Shown: piece by piece, positions 1 through 7,553 of the stretch | Layout: every line of letters begins with the position of its first letter | Position numbering within the stretch: the first letter of the stretch is position 1 | Source: an uncultured Collinsella sp. | GTDB lineage: Bacteria; Actinomycetota; Coriobacteriia; Coriobacteriales; Coriobacteriaceae | Assembly: GCA_900551015.1 (NCBI GenBank) | Contig: URUI01000018.1 | Location: 1-31,774, forward strand | DNA length: 31,774 nucleotides | Direction: 5' to 3' | Notes under the pieces: model-generated | Told to the model about the DNA's origin: nothing | Seen by the model: the letters and a program-made list of their open reading frames with translations, nothing else | Databases searched by the model: none | Made by a program: the position numbers and the translations under genes

Positions 1-746
1 TCGCCCGCGAGCTCGAGAGCCGCGGCATCGGCCTTCCCGTCGGCCCCACGCAGGTGCCCATCGTGTGCTCCAGCTGCATTTTCGACCTCGCCTTTGGTAA
101 CCCCACCGTTCGCCCCGACATAGAGGCCGGCATCGCCGCCGTGCGCGAGGCACTCGACAACACCCCCACCACGCTCGATCAGGGCAATGTAGGTGCCGGT
201 ACCGGTGCCACCGTGGGCAAGCTCATGGGCCCCGCCACCTGCATGAAGGCCGGCCTAGGCGCTGCCGCCGTGGCGCTCGGCCCTGTTAAGGTGGGTGCCG
301 TGGTCTCGGTCAATGCCTGCGGCAATGTCGTCGACCCCTTCACCGGCGAATGGGTCGCTGGCATGCGCGCCGCAGCAGATAGCGACCAGATCGTCGACAT
401 GGAGCTCGCAGCCTTTGCCGCCGCCGGCTCCATGCAAATGCCACTCGACCGCACCAATACCACCATCAGCTGCATCGTCACCAACGTTGAGCTCACCAAA
501 GCTCAGGCCACCAAGGTGTCCCAAATGGCCGCAGACGCCTATGCGCACGCCATTCGCCCCACACACACCACCAACGACGGCGACACCATCTACACCCTCG
601 CCAGCGGCAAACTAGACGCTCAGACAAGCGCCACCGTTCCCCTAGACCTGCTGGGCATGCTCGCCGTAAGGGCCCTACAGACCGCCATCGTAAACGGAGC
701 CAAAACCGCCAAAACCTCCCACGGCATCCCCGGCGCCGCGAAGTAA
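1..746 (+). CDS. P1 family peptidase (S58/DmpA-type), 3' part
   Basis: The open frame runs in from the window edge (codons start at base 3) and ends in TAA at 744-746, so the true start lies outside; the GTG at 54 is internal. The visible part contains the family's GAGTGA-type loop, with GNVGAGTGAT followed by a Gly-rich KAGLG segment, then the VSVNACG strand. Members of this N-terminal-nucleophile fold are autoprocessed aminopeptidases/amidases. By alignment from memory with DmpA and BapA, where the nucleophile is the Ser of a GS-I motif, the equivalent here is the first Thr of NTTISC (TNVELTKAQ follows). This would make it a Thr-nucleophile variant, which is an inference. No signal peptide can be judged because the N-terminus is missing. 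It is followed after 12 bases by nested repeat E1. Substrate unknown; D-aminopeptidase or beta-aminopeptidase activity is possible. Confidence 0.85.
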   Translation, partial: ARELESRGIGLPVGPTQVPIVCSSCIFDLAFGNPTVRPDIEAGIAAVREALDNTPTTLDQGNVGAGTGATVGKLMGPATCMKAGLGAAAVALGPVKVGAVVSVNACGNVVDPFTGEWVAGMRAAADSDQIVDMELAAFAAAGSMQMPLDRTNTTISCIVTNVELTKAQATKVSQMAADAYAHAIRPTHTTNDGDTIYTLASGKLDAQTSATVPLDLLGMLAVRALQTAIVNGAKTAKTSHGIPGAAK

Positions 747-758
747 CTTCACTCGACC

Positions 759-887
759 GTCGGTCGGAGGCGGGCGGGCGTTACGTTTGCTGCTCTACAG
801 TCCTATGCAAGACGAAGGCCACATTAAGTGGCCTTCTTTGCATGCGGAACTCGCGACAAACGTAACGTCCGCCCGCCTCCGACCGAC
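759..887 (+). repeat. Nested inverted-repeat element E1
   Basis: Outer arms 759-788 and 858-887 are complementary over 30 nt with a single G-T pair. Inside lies a second helix (ATGCAA at 805-810 with TTGCAT at 838-843), then a hairpin (814-822 with 828-836, loop ATTAA). The unpaired strands carry ACAGTCCT (797-804), GAC (811-813) and GCGGAACTCG (844-853), which recur in E2. It begins 12 bases after the peptidase stop, in sense orientation. There is no U-tract after the inner or the outer stem, so it is not a standard intrinsic terminator. It may act as a 3' stabiliser, a terminator with other requirements, or a hairpin-type mobile element. Confidence 0.75.
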
Positions 888-889
888 TA

Positions 890-964
890 CCAACCAAATT
901 CTTTTCAGCCCAGGCCCCTTTGTACCACGCGTCGAAGATCTTCAAATTCAGCTTGCTGACATAA
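890..964 (+). pseudogene. Relic of a glycosyltransferase 3' end
   Basis: In one frame this stretch reads KFFSAQAPLYHASKIFKF then SLLT and a TAA stop at 962-964. The C-terminus of the intact GT2 protein encoded on the other strand (1112-2143) reads FFTN...LYHLASKIFKFN. The nucleotide match AAGATCTTCAAATTCA is visible on + at 935-950 and on - at about 1116-1131. I read this as the surviving 3' tail of a second, related gene that was truncated where E1 now ends (887). There is no start codon or upstream coding part, so it is not a functional gene. The alternative is a piece duplicated and inverted from the intact gene. Confidence 0.5.
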
Positions 965-980
965 AGCGAGACATAGCAGA

Positions 981-1089
981 GGACCCCTGGTCCTTAACTT
1001 GATACGAGTTCCGCACGCAAAGGAGGCGCCAGTGGCGCCTCCGTCTTGCGCAGGACTGTTCGAAGTAGCAAGTTAAGGACCAGGGGTCC
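981..1089 (-). repeat. Nested inverted-repeat element E2
   Basis: The outer arms 981-1000 and 1070-1089 are a perfect 20-bp inverted repeat, extended by about four more pairs. Read on the minus strand, the interior matches E1: ACAGTCCT (1052-1059), then GCGCAAGAC, a 9-bp GC-rich hairpin (1022-1030 with 1034-1042, loop of 3), CTTTGCGT, and GCGGAACTCG (1005-1014). Compared with E1, helix positions change in a pairing-preserving way (AT/AT to GC/GT; GAAGG/CCTTC to GGAGG/CCTCC) while the unpaired segments stay identical. It lies 23 bases downstream of the GT2 stop, in that gene's sense orientation. Confidence 0.75.
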
Positions 1090-1111
1090 CCGTTACCCGA
1101 GCATTTCTGTG

Positions 1112-2143
1112 CTAGTTGAATTTGAAGATCTTTGAGGCAAGATGGTATAGGCCGAGTGTGGTTTTGTCTCCGGCCCGTCCATGCAGGTTGGTAAAGAATC
1201 CGACCACGCCGTAGCGAGCGCGACGATACATGCGCTCGTCGTACTCCTTCAGGTCCTTCCACAGCGTCTTCAGGCGCTCATCGGCACAATCTTCCTCGGA
1301 AAGCTTGGTGAGCACCGAGCAAATCGCCATCATCATGGTGAAGTAGCCTATCATGTACGAACGCAGACGCGAGGACTCAACGTCCTGGTACAGGTGGAAC
1401 GATTCCATCATGATGCGCGTTACGCGGAACTGCTGGCCCAGGCGCTTGACCATCGTAGCCTCGTTGACGCTCTGGCCCTCGCGACCGATAAAGTAGCGAT
1501 AGAGGTCGATGTCGGCGTAGTACATGGTCTTGCAGCGCGGCAGCGGCACGTATGCGTAGATATTATCCACGTAGAACGTGTGTGCCGGCATAGGCAGATT
1601 GGACTCGCGCAGTACGTCGGTGCGATAGCACAGGCTGTGCATGAGCAGGTTCTGATCGGGGCGGAAGTGCCCGATCTGGTCCCAAGAGAAAATCTTTTTG
1701 CGCGGCAGGGCAAACTTGTAGCCAATAGCGGTATGCGTGCCCTCGTAAACCTTCTCGTACACGTAGTTCGAGATAAACAGGTCGACGCGCTGGTCGCGCT
1801 CCTCAAAGCCACGCAGAATCGACAGCATGGTCGAAAGCGCCGCACCGTCGAGCCAGTCGTCCGAGTCAACGACCTTATAGTACGTACCATGCGCCTCACG
1901 CAGGCCCGAGAGGACGGCGATACCGTGGCCGCCATTCTCCTGGTGCACCGCGCGGATGATTCCAGGATAACGGGCCTCCCACTCGTCGGCCTTGGCGGCC
2001 GTCTCGTCCTTGGAGCCGTCGTCCACCACGATTATCTCGATATCGGTGGCGTAATTGCTCCCCTCCAAGATGGAGGTGATGCAATGGTCCATATCCTTGG
2101 CGGCGTTATACGAGGGAATACCGAATGTTATGACTTTATGCAT
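1112..2143 (-). CDS. Family 2 glycosyltransferase
   Basis: A 343-residue GT-A glycosyltransferase that moves a sugar from a nucleotide donor onto a glycan or lipid acceptor. The N-terminal GIPSYNAAKDM start of the fold, the DDGS motif near residues 41-44 and a DSDDW metal-binding motif at 93-97 support GT2. The C-terminal half is rich in basic and aromatic residues with no clear transmembrane segment. I chose ATG at 2143 because it overlaps the stop of glf by 8 bases (ATGCATAA), which fits translational coupling; an ATG at 2161 adds six residues and cannot be excluded. Being co-transcribed with UDP-galactopyranose mutase, it may be a galactofuranosyl- or related surface-glycan transferase (inference). 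E2 follows its stop. Confidence 0.88.
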   Translation of the reverse strand: MHKVITFGIPSYNAAKDMDHCITSILEGSNYATDIEIIVVDDGSKDETAAKADEWEARYPGIIRAVHQENGGHGIAVLSGLREAHGTYYKVVDSDDWLDGAALSTMLSILRGFEERDQRVDLFISNYVYEKVYEGTHTAIGYKFALPRKKIFSWDQIGHFRPDQNLLMHSLCYRTDVLRESNLPMPAHTFYVDNIYAYVPLPRCKTMYYADIDLYRYFIGREGQSVNEATMVKRLGQQFRVTRIMMESFHLYQDVESSRLRSYMIGYFTMMMAICSVLTKLSEEDCADERLKTLWKDLKEYDERMYRRARYGVVGFFTNLHGRAGDKTTLGLYHLASKIFKFN

Positions 2144-3338
2144 GGCAGGCGATAATCTCATCCGAAAGATCGAGGGCAGAATTGGTCACGGCGTCCATAT
2201 CGTAGTAACGATACTCGGCCAGACGACCCACTGGGTGGAAGTTCGTCAGGTTCTGGACGCGCTCAAGGTAGCGCTCGTAGAGCTCACGGTTCTCGGGCTC
2301 CAGGATGGCGTAGTACGGCGTCTCGCCCGAGCCGGGCGTATAGGCCTTGGAGTACTCCTTCATGATGGTGGTCTTGCCGGGCAGGACCTGACCAGTCATG
2401 TTCTTGAACTCGGTAATGCGCGTATAGTCCTCGCTCGTGGTGTAGTTGACGGTGCCCACGGGCTGGAACTGATCCATATCGAGCGTCTCGAACTTCATAT
2501 CGAGCGTGCGGTACGGCAGCGCGCCCAGGTCGAGGTTGAACAGCTCGTCGAGCGGACCGGTGTAGACGATCTCGCCACCATAGACCTTGCCGTCGATCTT
2601 GACGGTGGTCTCGTCGATTTCAAAGAGGTCACGGGCGTCTACGTCACAGAATACGTCGATCAGATCGTGATCGAGCATATGCTCGAACAGCGCGGTATAG
2701 CCGTCCTGCGGCATGCCCTGGAAAGGAGCCTGCGGGAAGTAGCGATCGTCATCGCCCACAAAGACGGGAACGCGGCCGGTGATCGAGGGGTCGATCTGGT
2801 CGGGCGTCTGGCCCCACTGCTTCATGGTGTAATGCAAAAAGACGTTCTCATAGACATAATCGGCGACCTCGGCAAGATCCGGGTCGTTCTTCTTGCGCAG
2901 CTCCATAATGGGCACCTTGACGTCCTTGCCAAAGGTCTCCACGAGCTTCTGATACAGCTCCTCGCCGCGCTCATCGCCAAAGGCGAGCTTGAGGCTCGCA
3001 TGGTTAAAGGGTACGGGCATGAGGGTGCCGTTGATGTTGGCGAGCACCTTGTGCTGGTAGTCCGTCCACTTGGTAAAGCGCGACAGGAAGTTATGGACGC
3101 GCTCATTAAATGTGTGATAGATGTGCGGACCGTACTCGTGGACCAGGATTCCGGCCTCGTCAGTGCAGTCGTAGGCATTACCCGCGATGTGGCCGCGACG
3201 CTCCAAAACGGCAACACGATAGCCGATAGTTTCGGCAAGACGGCGGGCGCAAACGGCACCGGCATAACCGGCGCCGACAACGATCATGTCGTACGCACCG
3301 GCATTAAAGCCTTCAGGCAGGCCTGAGGTAATCTGCAT
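2136..3338 (-). CDS. glf: UDP-galactopyranose mutase
   Basis: 400 residues, the usual length. This FAD enzyme interconverts UDP-galactopyranose and UDP-galactofuranose, supplying Galf for surface polysaccharide. Residues 18-36 form a Rossmann dinucleotide-binding segment with GAGYAG, followed by VLERRGHIAGNAYD, which is highly typical of Glf. HEYGPHIYHTFNERV and the later FxLYD-free mutase core with GTVNYT and RITEFK also match the family. ATG at 3338 is preceded by AAGGAG at 7-base spacing. It is the first gene of a two-gene operon with the overlapping GT2 gene. Its promoter should lie in 3339-3440, shared back to back with pta. Confidence 0.95.
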   Translation of the reverse strand: MQITSGLPEGFNAGAYDMIVVGAGYAGAVCARRLAETIGYRVAVLERRGHIAGNAYDCTDEAGILVHEYGPHIYHTFNERVHNFLSRFTKWTDYQHKVLANINGTLMPVPFNHASLKLAFGDERGEELYQKLVETFGKDVKVPIMELRKKNDPDLAEVADYVYENVFLHYTMKQWGQTPDQIDPSITGRVPVFVGDDDRYFPQAPFQGMPQDGYTALFEHMLDHDLIDVFCDVDARDLFEIDETTVKIDGKVYGGEIVYTGPLDELFNLDLGALPYRTLDMKFETLDMDQFQPVGTVNYTTSEDYTRITEFKNMTGQVLPGKTTIMKEYSKAYTPGSGETPYYAILEPENRELYERYLERVQNLTNFHPVGRLAEYRYYDMDAVTNSALDLSDEIIACHA

Positions 3339-3437
3339 CGATACTCCTTGTCAAAAGCCACACGCTTTTTAACTGGGCTTTTTCTCGAACATACGTCGAG
3401 ACATATTTATCAGAGCGATTATAGCGCTAATGCGTCC

Positions 3438-3443
3438 TATAAT
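3438..3443 (+). promoter_or_regulatory. Candidate -10 element upstream of pta
   Basis: A perfect TATAAT lies 128 bases before the pta ATG in an AT-richer stretch. The matching -35 region (around 3415-3420) is poor, so the assignment rests on the -10 hexamer and position alone. It would give a 5' untranslated region of about 120 nt containing the hairpin at 3497-3517. Confidence 0.35.
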
Positions 3444-3496
3444 GAGCTTGCCACACAAGGAAAGCTCAAGCACCGCGGCGTACATTATTGAAAGGT

Positions 3497-3517
3497 AAAC
3501 CCGCTAGCAGCGGGTTT
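3497..3517 (+). terminator. Hairpin in the pta leader
   Basis: AAACCCGCT (3497-3505) and AGCGGGTTT (3509-3517) pair perfectly around a 3-base loop, followed by ATTCG rather than a long U-tract. It sits 53 bases before the pta start and inside the predicted pta leader. It could be a weak terminator or attenuator, or an mRNA-end stabiliser. Confidence 0.4.
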
Positions 3518-3570
3518 ATTCGTGTACAGCCGAGGGCCTGGAGCTTAGCGAAACGCTTGTAAGGAGTATC

Positions 3571-4551
3571 ATGAGCGATTTCCTAAACCGTATGAAGTCT
3601 GCCGCCAAGGCCGACCTTAAGACGATCGTCCTGCCCGAGGGCGAGGATCCGCGTACCATCGTCGCGGCAAACAAAATCATCGAGGAGGGCCTGGCAAAGC
3701 TCGTCATCCTGGGCAACCCCGACGAGATCGATGTTCCCGGCGCCACCGTCATCGACCCGCGCAACGCCGAGAAGCACGAGGAGTACGCGCAGAAGTTTGC
3801 CGAGCTCCGCGCCAAGAAGGGCGTCACCATCGAGCAGGCTCGTGCCCAGGTGATGGACGCCACCTACTTTGGCACCATGATGGTCAAGATGGGCGATGCC
3901 GACGGCCTGGTCTCCGGTGCCTGCCACTCCACCGCCGACACCCTGCGCCCCGCGCTGCAGATCCTCAAGACTGCCCCGGGCACCAAGCTGGTCTCGGCCT
4001 TCTTCGTGATGTGCACCGACACCCCGCAATTCGGCACCGACGGTACGCTGATCTTCGCCGACTGCGGCCTCAACATCAACCCGTCCTCTGACGAGCTCTC
4101 CGAGATCGCCATCGCCTCGGCCCACTCCTGGTCCACCTTTATGGGCAATGTTGAGCCGCACGTGGCCATGCTCTCCTACTCCACCATGGGCTCCGCCGGT
4201 GGCGAGGTCGCCAAGAAGGTCCAGGAGGCCGTGAAGTTCTGCAAGGAGAAGGCACCCGAGCTCGCCATCGACGGCGACCTGCAGCTCGATGCTGCTATCG
4301 TCCCCACCGTCGCCCAGCTCAAGGCTCCCGGCTCCTCCGTCGCCGGTAAGGCCAACGTGCTCGTGTTCCCCGACCTCGAGGCAGGCAACATCGGCTACAA
4401 GCTGGTCCAGCGCTTCGCTGGCGCTGACGCCTACGGCCCCATCCTGCAGGGCATCGCCAAGCCGGTCAACGACCTGTCGCGCGGCTGCTCTGCCGACGAC
4501 ATCGTGGGTGTCGTGGCCATCACCGCCGTCCAGGCTCAGATGGCTGAGTAG
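3571..4551 (+). CDS. pta: Phosphate acetyltransferase
   Basis: 326 residues, the length of the short (single-domain) Pta class. It converts acetyl-CoA and phosphate to acetyl phosphate, the step before acetate kinase in acetogenic fermentation and substrate-level ATP formation; cytosolic. The N-terminus TIVLPEGEDPRTIVAA, the KKGVTIEQA segment, GLVSGACHSTADTLRPALQI and the C-terminal NVLVFPDLEAGNIGYKLVQR and GPILQG are strongly family-typical. ATG at 3571 has TAAGGAG at good spacing. It converges with the two ackA genes, with 361 noncoding bases between. Codon use matches highly expressed neighbours (strong C-ending bias). E3 starts 16 bases after its stop. Confidence 0.96.
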   Translation: MSDFLNRMKSAAKADLKTIVLPEGEDPRTIVAANKIIEEGLAKLVILGNPDEIDVPGATVIDPRNAEKHEEYAQKFAELRAKKGVTIEQARAQVMDATYFGTMMVKMGDADGLVSGACHSTADTLRPALQILKTAPGTKLVSAFFVMCTDTPQFGTDGTLIFADCGLNINPSSDELSEIAIASAHSWSTFMGNVEPHVAMLSYSTMGSAGGEVAKKVQEAVKFCKEKAPELAIDGDLQLDAAIVPTVAQLKAPGSSVAGKANVLVFPDLEAGNIGYKLVQRFAGADAYGPILQGIAKPVNDLSRGCSADDIVGVVAITAVQAQMAE

Positions 4552-4566
4552 CGGACGTATCCCCTC

Positions 4567-4693
4567 GGGACCCTACAGGGTAAAGCTCTGAAAACGTCCT
4601 CGGACATGTCGGAAGCCCCCGCTGCGCACTACGTGCGGCGGGGGCTTCCTCCGTCCTGCGGAATGTTTTCAGAGCTTTACCCTGTAGGGTCCC
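4567..4693 (+). repeat. Nested inverted-repeat element E3
   Basis: Outer arms 4567-4595 and 4665-4693 are a perfect 29-bp inverted repeat. The inner stem pairs 4611-4622 with 4638-4649, extended by CGCAC (4625-4629) with GTGCG (4633-4637); a short middle helix GGAC/GTCC (4602-4605, 4653-4656) lies between. GTCCT (4596-4600) precedes the middle helix and GCGGAA (4658-4663) follows it, the same placement as in E1 and E2, so E3 appears to be a more divergent family member. It is in sense orientation just after pta and has no U-tract. Confidence 0.7.
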
Positions 4694-4725
4694 TGCCGCT
4701 ACGTGGCAGCTAAGGAATCTGGAGT

Positions 4726-4845
4726 GGACGGCGGCTTGGCTACGAGCTGGGGCTGAGGATCTGAATGAATGGGTCCCGTTGCTGAGAGCACATGCGTTTG
4801 GGATCGATCACTTTGGATCCGAAAGGCGGAGTGCGGCCGCCGTCC
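4726..4845. repeat. Further inverted repeat in the pta-ackA gap
   Basis: GGACGGCGGC (4726-4735) and GCCGCCGTCC (4836-4845) are perfectly complementary and bracket 100 bases with small hairpins, including GGATC/GATCC around 4801-4820. It lacks the GTCCT and GCGGAA core of E1-E3. No reading frame or recognisable RNA family is visible in 4694-4855. Confidence 0.35.
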
Positions 4846-4855
4846 CCCTGACAAC

Positions 4856-4894
4856 AAAAAGGCCTCCGAAGCCGTTTGCTCTGGAGGCCTTTCG
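4856..4894 (-). terminator. Intrinsic terminator of the upstream ackA copy
   Basis: AAAGGCCTCC (4858-4867) pairs with GGAGGCCTTT (4883-4892). Read on the minus strand the stem is followed by TTTTTGTTGT. It lies 20 bases beyond the ackA stop at 4913. Confidence 0.85.
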
Positions 4895-4912
4895 TTTAAT
4901 TACAAATGAGCG

Positions 4913-6091
4913 CTAGTTGTTCGCGGTCAGGCGCTCGACGTCGTGGGCGATCATGTATTCCTCGTCGGTGGGGATGACCATGACCGTGACGGCGGAACCG
5001 GCGGCGCTGATGACCTGTGGGCCGTTGCCCACGGCCTCGCGGTTCTTGTTGTTGTCGATGCGCACGCCCAGCCACTCAAAGCAGTCGCAGAAGGCCTTGC
5101 GGATCGACCAGTCATTCTCGCCGATGCCGGCGGTAAAGGTAATGGTGTCCACGCCCGCCATGGAGGCAATCATGGAACCAGCCTGCTGCATGGCCTTGTA
5201 TGCGAACATATCGAAGGCGAGCAGGCAGCGCTCGTCACCCTCGGAAGCGCGCGTACGAATGTCACGGGCATCGTTGGAGATACCCGAGATGGCAAGCAGA
5301 CCGGACTGCTTGTTCATCATGTCGTCGACTTCCTGGTAACTGTAGCCGCCCTCGCGCTGCAGATAGCACACAGTGGCCGGGTCGATGGAACCGCAACGGG
5401 TACCCATCATCAGGCCGTCGAGCGGTGTGAGACCCATCGTGGTGTCGCGGCACACACCATCCTCGATGGCGGCAAGCGAGGCGCCGTTGCCCAAATGGCA
5501 CGAGAGCAGGCGGTGGCAGCGCGAGCCCAGAATCTCCTTGGCCATCATCCACTCGTAGCGGTGGCTCGTACCGTGGGCGCCGTACTTGCGCACGTGGTAC
5601 TTGTCGCACACGTCCTTGGGCAGCGCATAGGTGTAGGCAACCTCGGGCATGGTCATGTGGAACGAGGTGTCGAAGACGGCCACGTTGGGCAGCTCCGGAT
5701 ACTTCTCGCGGCAATATTCGATTGCCGCGGCCTCGCCGTAATTGTGCAGCGGGGCGAGCGGAGCAACCTCGAGGATCTTAGCCATGACCTCATCGTCGAC
5801 GACCGCGGAATCATCGAAGTGCCAGCCACCCTGAACGATACGGTGGCCGATGCCATCGATCGTAAAGTCGGTCTTCTCGAGCTCCTCGAGCACGCGCGCA
5901 ATGGCGCAGCGATGATCGGGAAAAGGAATCTCCTCGGTCTGCTTGGCACCACCGTTCTCGGAGTGGCCAAAGATGCCCATGTCCGAGCCGATACGCTCGC
6001 AGTTGCCCTTGGCGAAAACCTCGCGGGTATCGGTATCCAAAAGCTGATATTTAAGGCTCGAGCTGCCGGCGTTGACAACAAGTACGTTCAT
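4913..6091 (-). CDS. ackA: Acetate kinase, copy 1
   Basis: 392 residues. Converts acetyl phosphate and ADP to acetate and ATP, coupled to Pta. The ASKHA-fold N-terminal phosphate motif NAGSSSLKYQ (7-16), the LAPLHN segment, GAHGTSHRY and the C-terminal FTAGIGEND and IPTDEEYMIA are all present. Where acetate kinases usually read HGGE after GHR, this protein has GHRIVQGGWHF, a lineage feature shared with copy 2. ATG at 6091 has AAGGAG at good spacing. It is the downstream member of a tandem pair; a terminator at 6209-6243 separates the two, so each probably has its own control. Confidence 0.93.
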   Translation of the reverse strand: MNVLVVNAGSSSLKYQLLDTDTREVFAKGNCERIGSDMGIFGHSENGGAKQTEEIPFPDHRCAIARVLEELEKTDFTIDGIGHRIVQGGWHFDDSAVVDDEVMAKILEVAPLAPLHNYGEAAAIEYCREKYPELPNVAVFDTSFHMTMPEVAYTYALPKDVCDKYHVRKYGAHGTSHRYEWMMAKEILGSRCHRLLSCHLGNGASLAAIEDGVCRDTTMGLTPLDGLMMGTRCGSIDPATVCYLQREGGYSYQEVDDMMNKQSGLLAISGISNDARDIRTRASEGDERCLLAFDMFAYKAMQQAGSMIASMAGVDTITFTAGIGENDWSIRKAFCDCFEWLGVRIDNNKNREAVGNGPQVISAAGSAVTVMVIPTDEEYMIAHDVERLTANN

Positions 6092-6208
6092 GAGACTCCT
6101 TTGCAGTGCAATACGGTCGGCGCAGACCCCTTAAGGCGGCCGCATGTTAATAAGAAGTTATCACAACTTGATAAATAGCTATCAGGCATATCGCTCAACG
6201 AGACGAAA

Positions 6209-6243
6209 GAGGGGCTGAACGGCGCTCGGTCGTCCAGCCCCTC
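6209..6243 (-). terminator. Terminator between the two ackA genes
   Basis: GAGGGGCTG (6209-6217) pairs with CAGCCCCTC (6235-6243). On the minus strand the stem ends in CCCCTCTTTCGTC, a short U-tract, 12 bases past the stop of copy 2. It implies that copy 1 is at least partly transcribed separately. Confidence 0.7.
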
Positions 6244-6254
6244 CCCTCTTGCAA

Positions 6255-7433
6255 TTACTTGCCGTTGACGATGCGCTCGACGTCGGAAGCGATCATGAAC
6301 TCCTCGTCCGTGGGGATGACGAAAATCTTGACCTTGGAATCCTTGGCAGACAGGCACCAAGCGCCGTCACCACGCAGGGCGTTGCGGGCATGATCCATCT
6401 TGACGCCCATAAAGGCCAGGCGGTCGGCAACGCCGGCGCGGACGGCCGGAGCGTGCTCGCCGATGCCGGCGGTAAAGACCAGGGTGTCCATACCGCACAT
6501 AGAAGTGGCCATCTCGGCAGCCTTGGCGGCAATCTTGTAGACGAACATATCGAAGGCGAGCTGAGCCTCGGGGTCGCCAGCGGCAGCGAGCTCCTCGACA
6601 TTGCGGCAATCGTTGGTCTTGCCACCGGTCACAGCCAAAAGGCCGGACTTCTTGTTCATCATCTCGTCAACCTCGTCGAAGGTGTAGCCGCCCTCGCGCT
6701 GCAGGTAGCACACGGTAGCCGGGTCGATGGAGCCACAGCGGGTGCCCATCATGACGCCGTCAAGCGGGGTGAGACCCATGGTGGTGTCCATGCACTTGCC
6801 GTCCTCGATGGCGCACAGGGAGGCACCGGAACCGATGTGGCACACGACGACCTTGCGGGCCCCGCCGTTGGTCATCTCGGCGACCTTCTTGGAGATGTAG
6901 CGGTAGCTGGTGCCGTGGGCGCCGTACTTACGAATGTGCAGCTTGTCGCAAACATCCTTGGGCAGAGCGTAAGTCTTGGCGACCTCGGGCATGTTGAAGT
7001 GGAAAGCGGTGTCATAGACCGTGACGTTGGGCAGGTCGGGATACTGCTCCAGGCAGTACTCGATAACGTTGGCCTCGGGGTTATTGTGCAGCGGGGCGAG
7101 CGGAGCAACCTCGCGGATCTTGGCGAGGACGTCCTCGTCGACGAGGGAGGAATCACCGAAGTACCAACCGCCCTGAACGATACGGTGGCCGATACCCTCG
7201 ATCTTGACGCCGTTGGCCTCGAGGTCCTTCAGGACGACCTCGATGGCGACCTTGTGGTCGGGGAACTCGATGTTCTCGGTCACCTTCTTGGAGCCGTTGG
7301 CAGCGTGGGTGAAGGTACCGCCGGTAAAACAGACGCGCTCGCAGGAGCCCTTTGCGGACACCTTGTGGGACTTGGTATCGATGACCTGATACTTAAGGGT
7401 CGAAGATCCTGCGTTGACGACCAGAACGTTCAT
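6255..7433 (-). CDS. ackA: Acetate kinase, copy 2 (paralogue)
   Basis: 392 residues, aligning end to end with copy 1 without obvious gaps, but clearly diverged, so not an assembly duplicate. It keeps NAGSSTLKYQ, LAPLHN, the VFTAGIGEH motif and IPTDEEFMIA. It differs in GAHGTSYRY, where the second His of the family HGTSH motif is Tyr, and in GHRIVQGGWYF. Members of the family act on acetate, propionate or butyrate, so the second copy may have a shifted acyl preference or be differently expressed (inference). ATG at 7433 has GGGAG upstream. It is nearest to the putative promoter region 7434-7553. Confidence 0.92.
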   Translation of the reverse strand: MNVLVVNAGSSTLKYQVIDTKSHKVSAKGSCERVCFTGGTFTHAANGSKKVTENIEFPDHKVAIEVVLKDLEANGVKIEGIGHRIVQGGWYFGDSSLVDEDVLAKIREVAPLAPLHNNPEANVIEYCLEQYPDLPNVTVYDTAFHFNMPEVAKTYALPKDVCDKLHIRKYGAHGTSYRYISKKVAEMTNGGARKVVVCHIGSGASLCAIEDGKCMDTTMGLTPLDGVMMGTRCGSIDPATVCYLQREGGYTFDEVDEMMNKKSGLLAVTGGKTNDCRNVEELAAAGDPEAQLAFDMFVYKIAAKAAEMATSMCGMDTLVFTAGIGEHAPAVRAGVADRLAFMGVKMDHARNALRGDGAWCLSAKDSKVKIFVIPTDEEFMIASDVERIVNGK

Positions 7434-7486
7434 GTGTCTCCCTACTAACAGGCGGTGTGGCGCCGCCAGGTTACATACGCTTCAAT

Positions 7487-7520
7487 AATAAACCCAAACG
7501 CCCTCGCGCTCGGGTTTATT
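7487..7520 (-). terminator. Hairpin after the MFS gene
   Basis: AATAAACCC (7487-7495) and GGGTTTATT (7512-7520) pair. On the minus strand it lies 34 bases past the MFS stop and ends in GGGTTTATTATTG, a weak U-rich tail, so it could separate the MFS gene from ackA copy 2. Confidence 0.5.
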
Positions 7521-7553
7521 GCGTTGATATATAAGTTATCGGTGCCCAAATAC

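Noticed and set aside
759..1089. E1 and E2 as ordinary intrinsic terminators
   Set aside because: Neither the inner nor the outer stem is followed by a U-tract and the loop sequences are conserved, which simple terminators would not need.
787..1262. Small frames across E1 and E2 on both strands
   Set aside because: They translate inverted-repeat arms and loops; the shared DLQIQLA strings come from the repeated GT gene end read out of frame.
759..4693. E1-E3 as a classical MITE with terminal inverted repeats
   Set aside because: Outer arms differ completely between copies, whereas MITE termini are shared; no target duplication is evident.
6249..7448. 399-codon + strand frame opposite ackA copy 2, and similar long frames at 4943-6178, 2055-3326 and 21549-23141
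   Set aside because: All are codon-bias shadows of well-recognised genes on the other strand, with no ribosome site or family resemblance.
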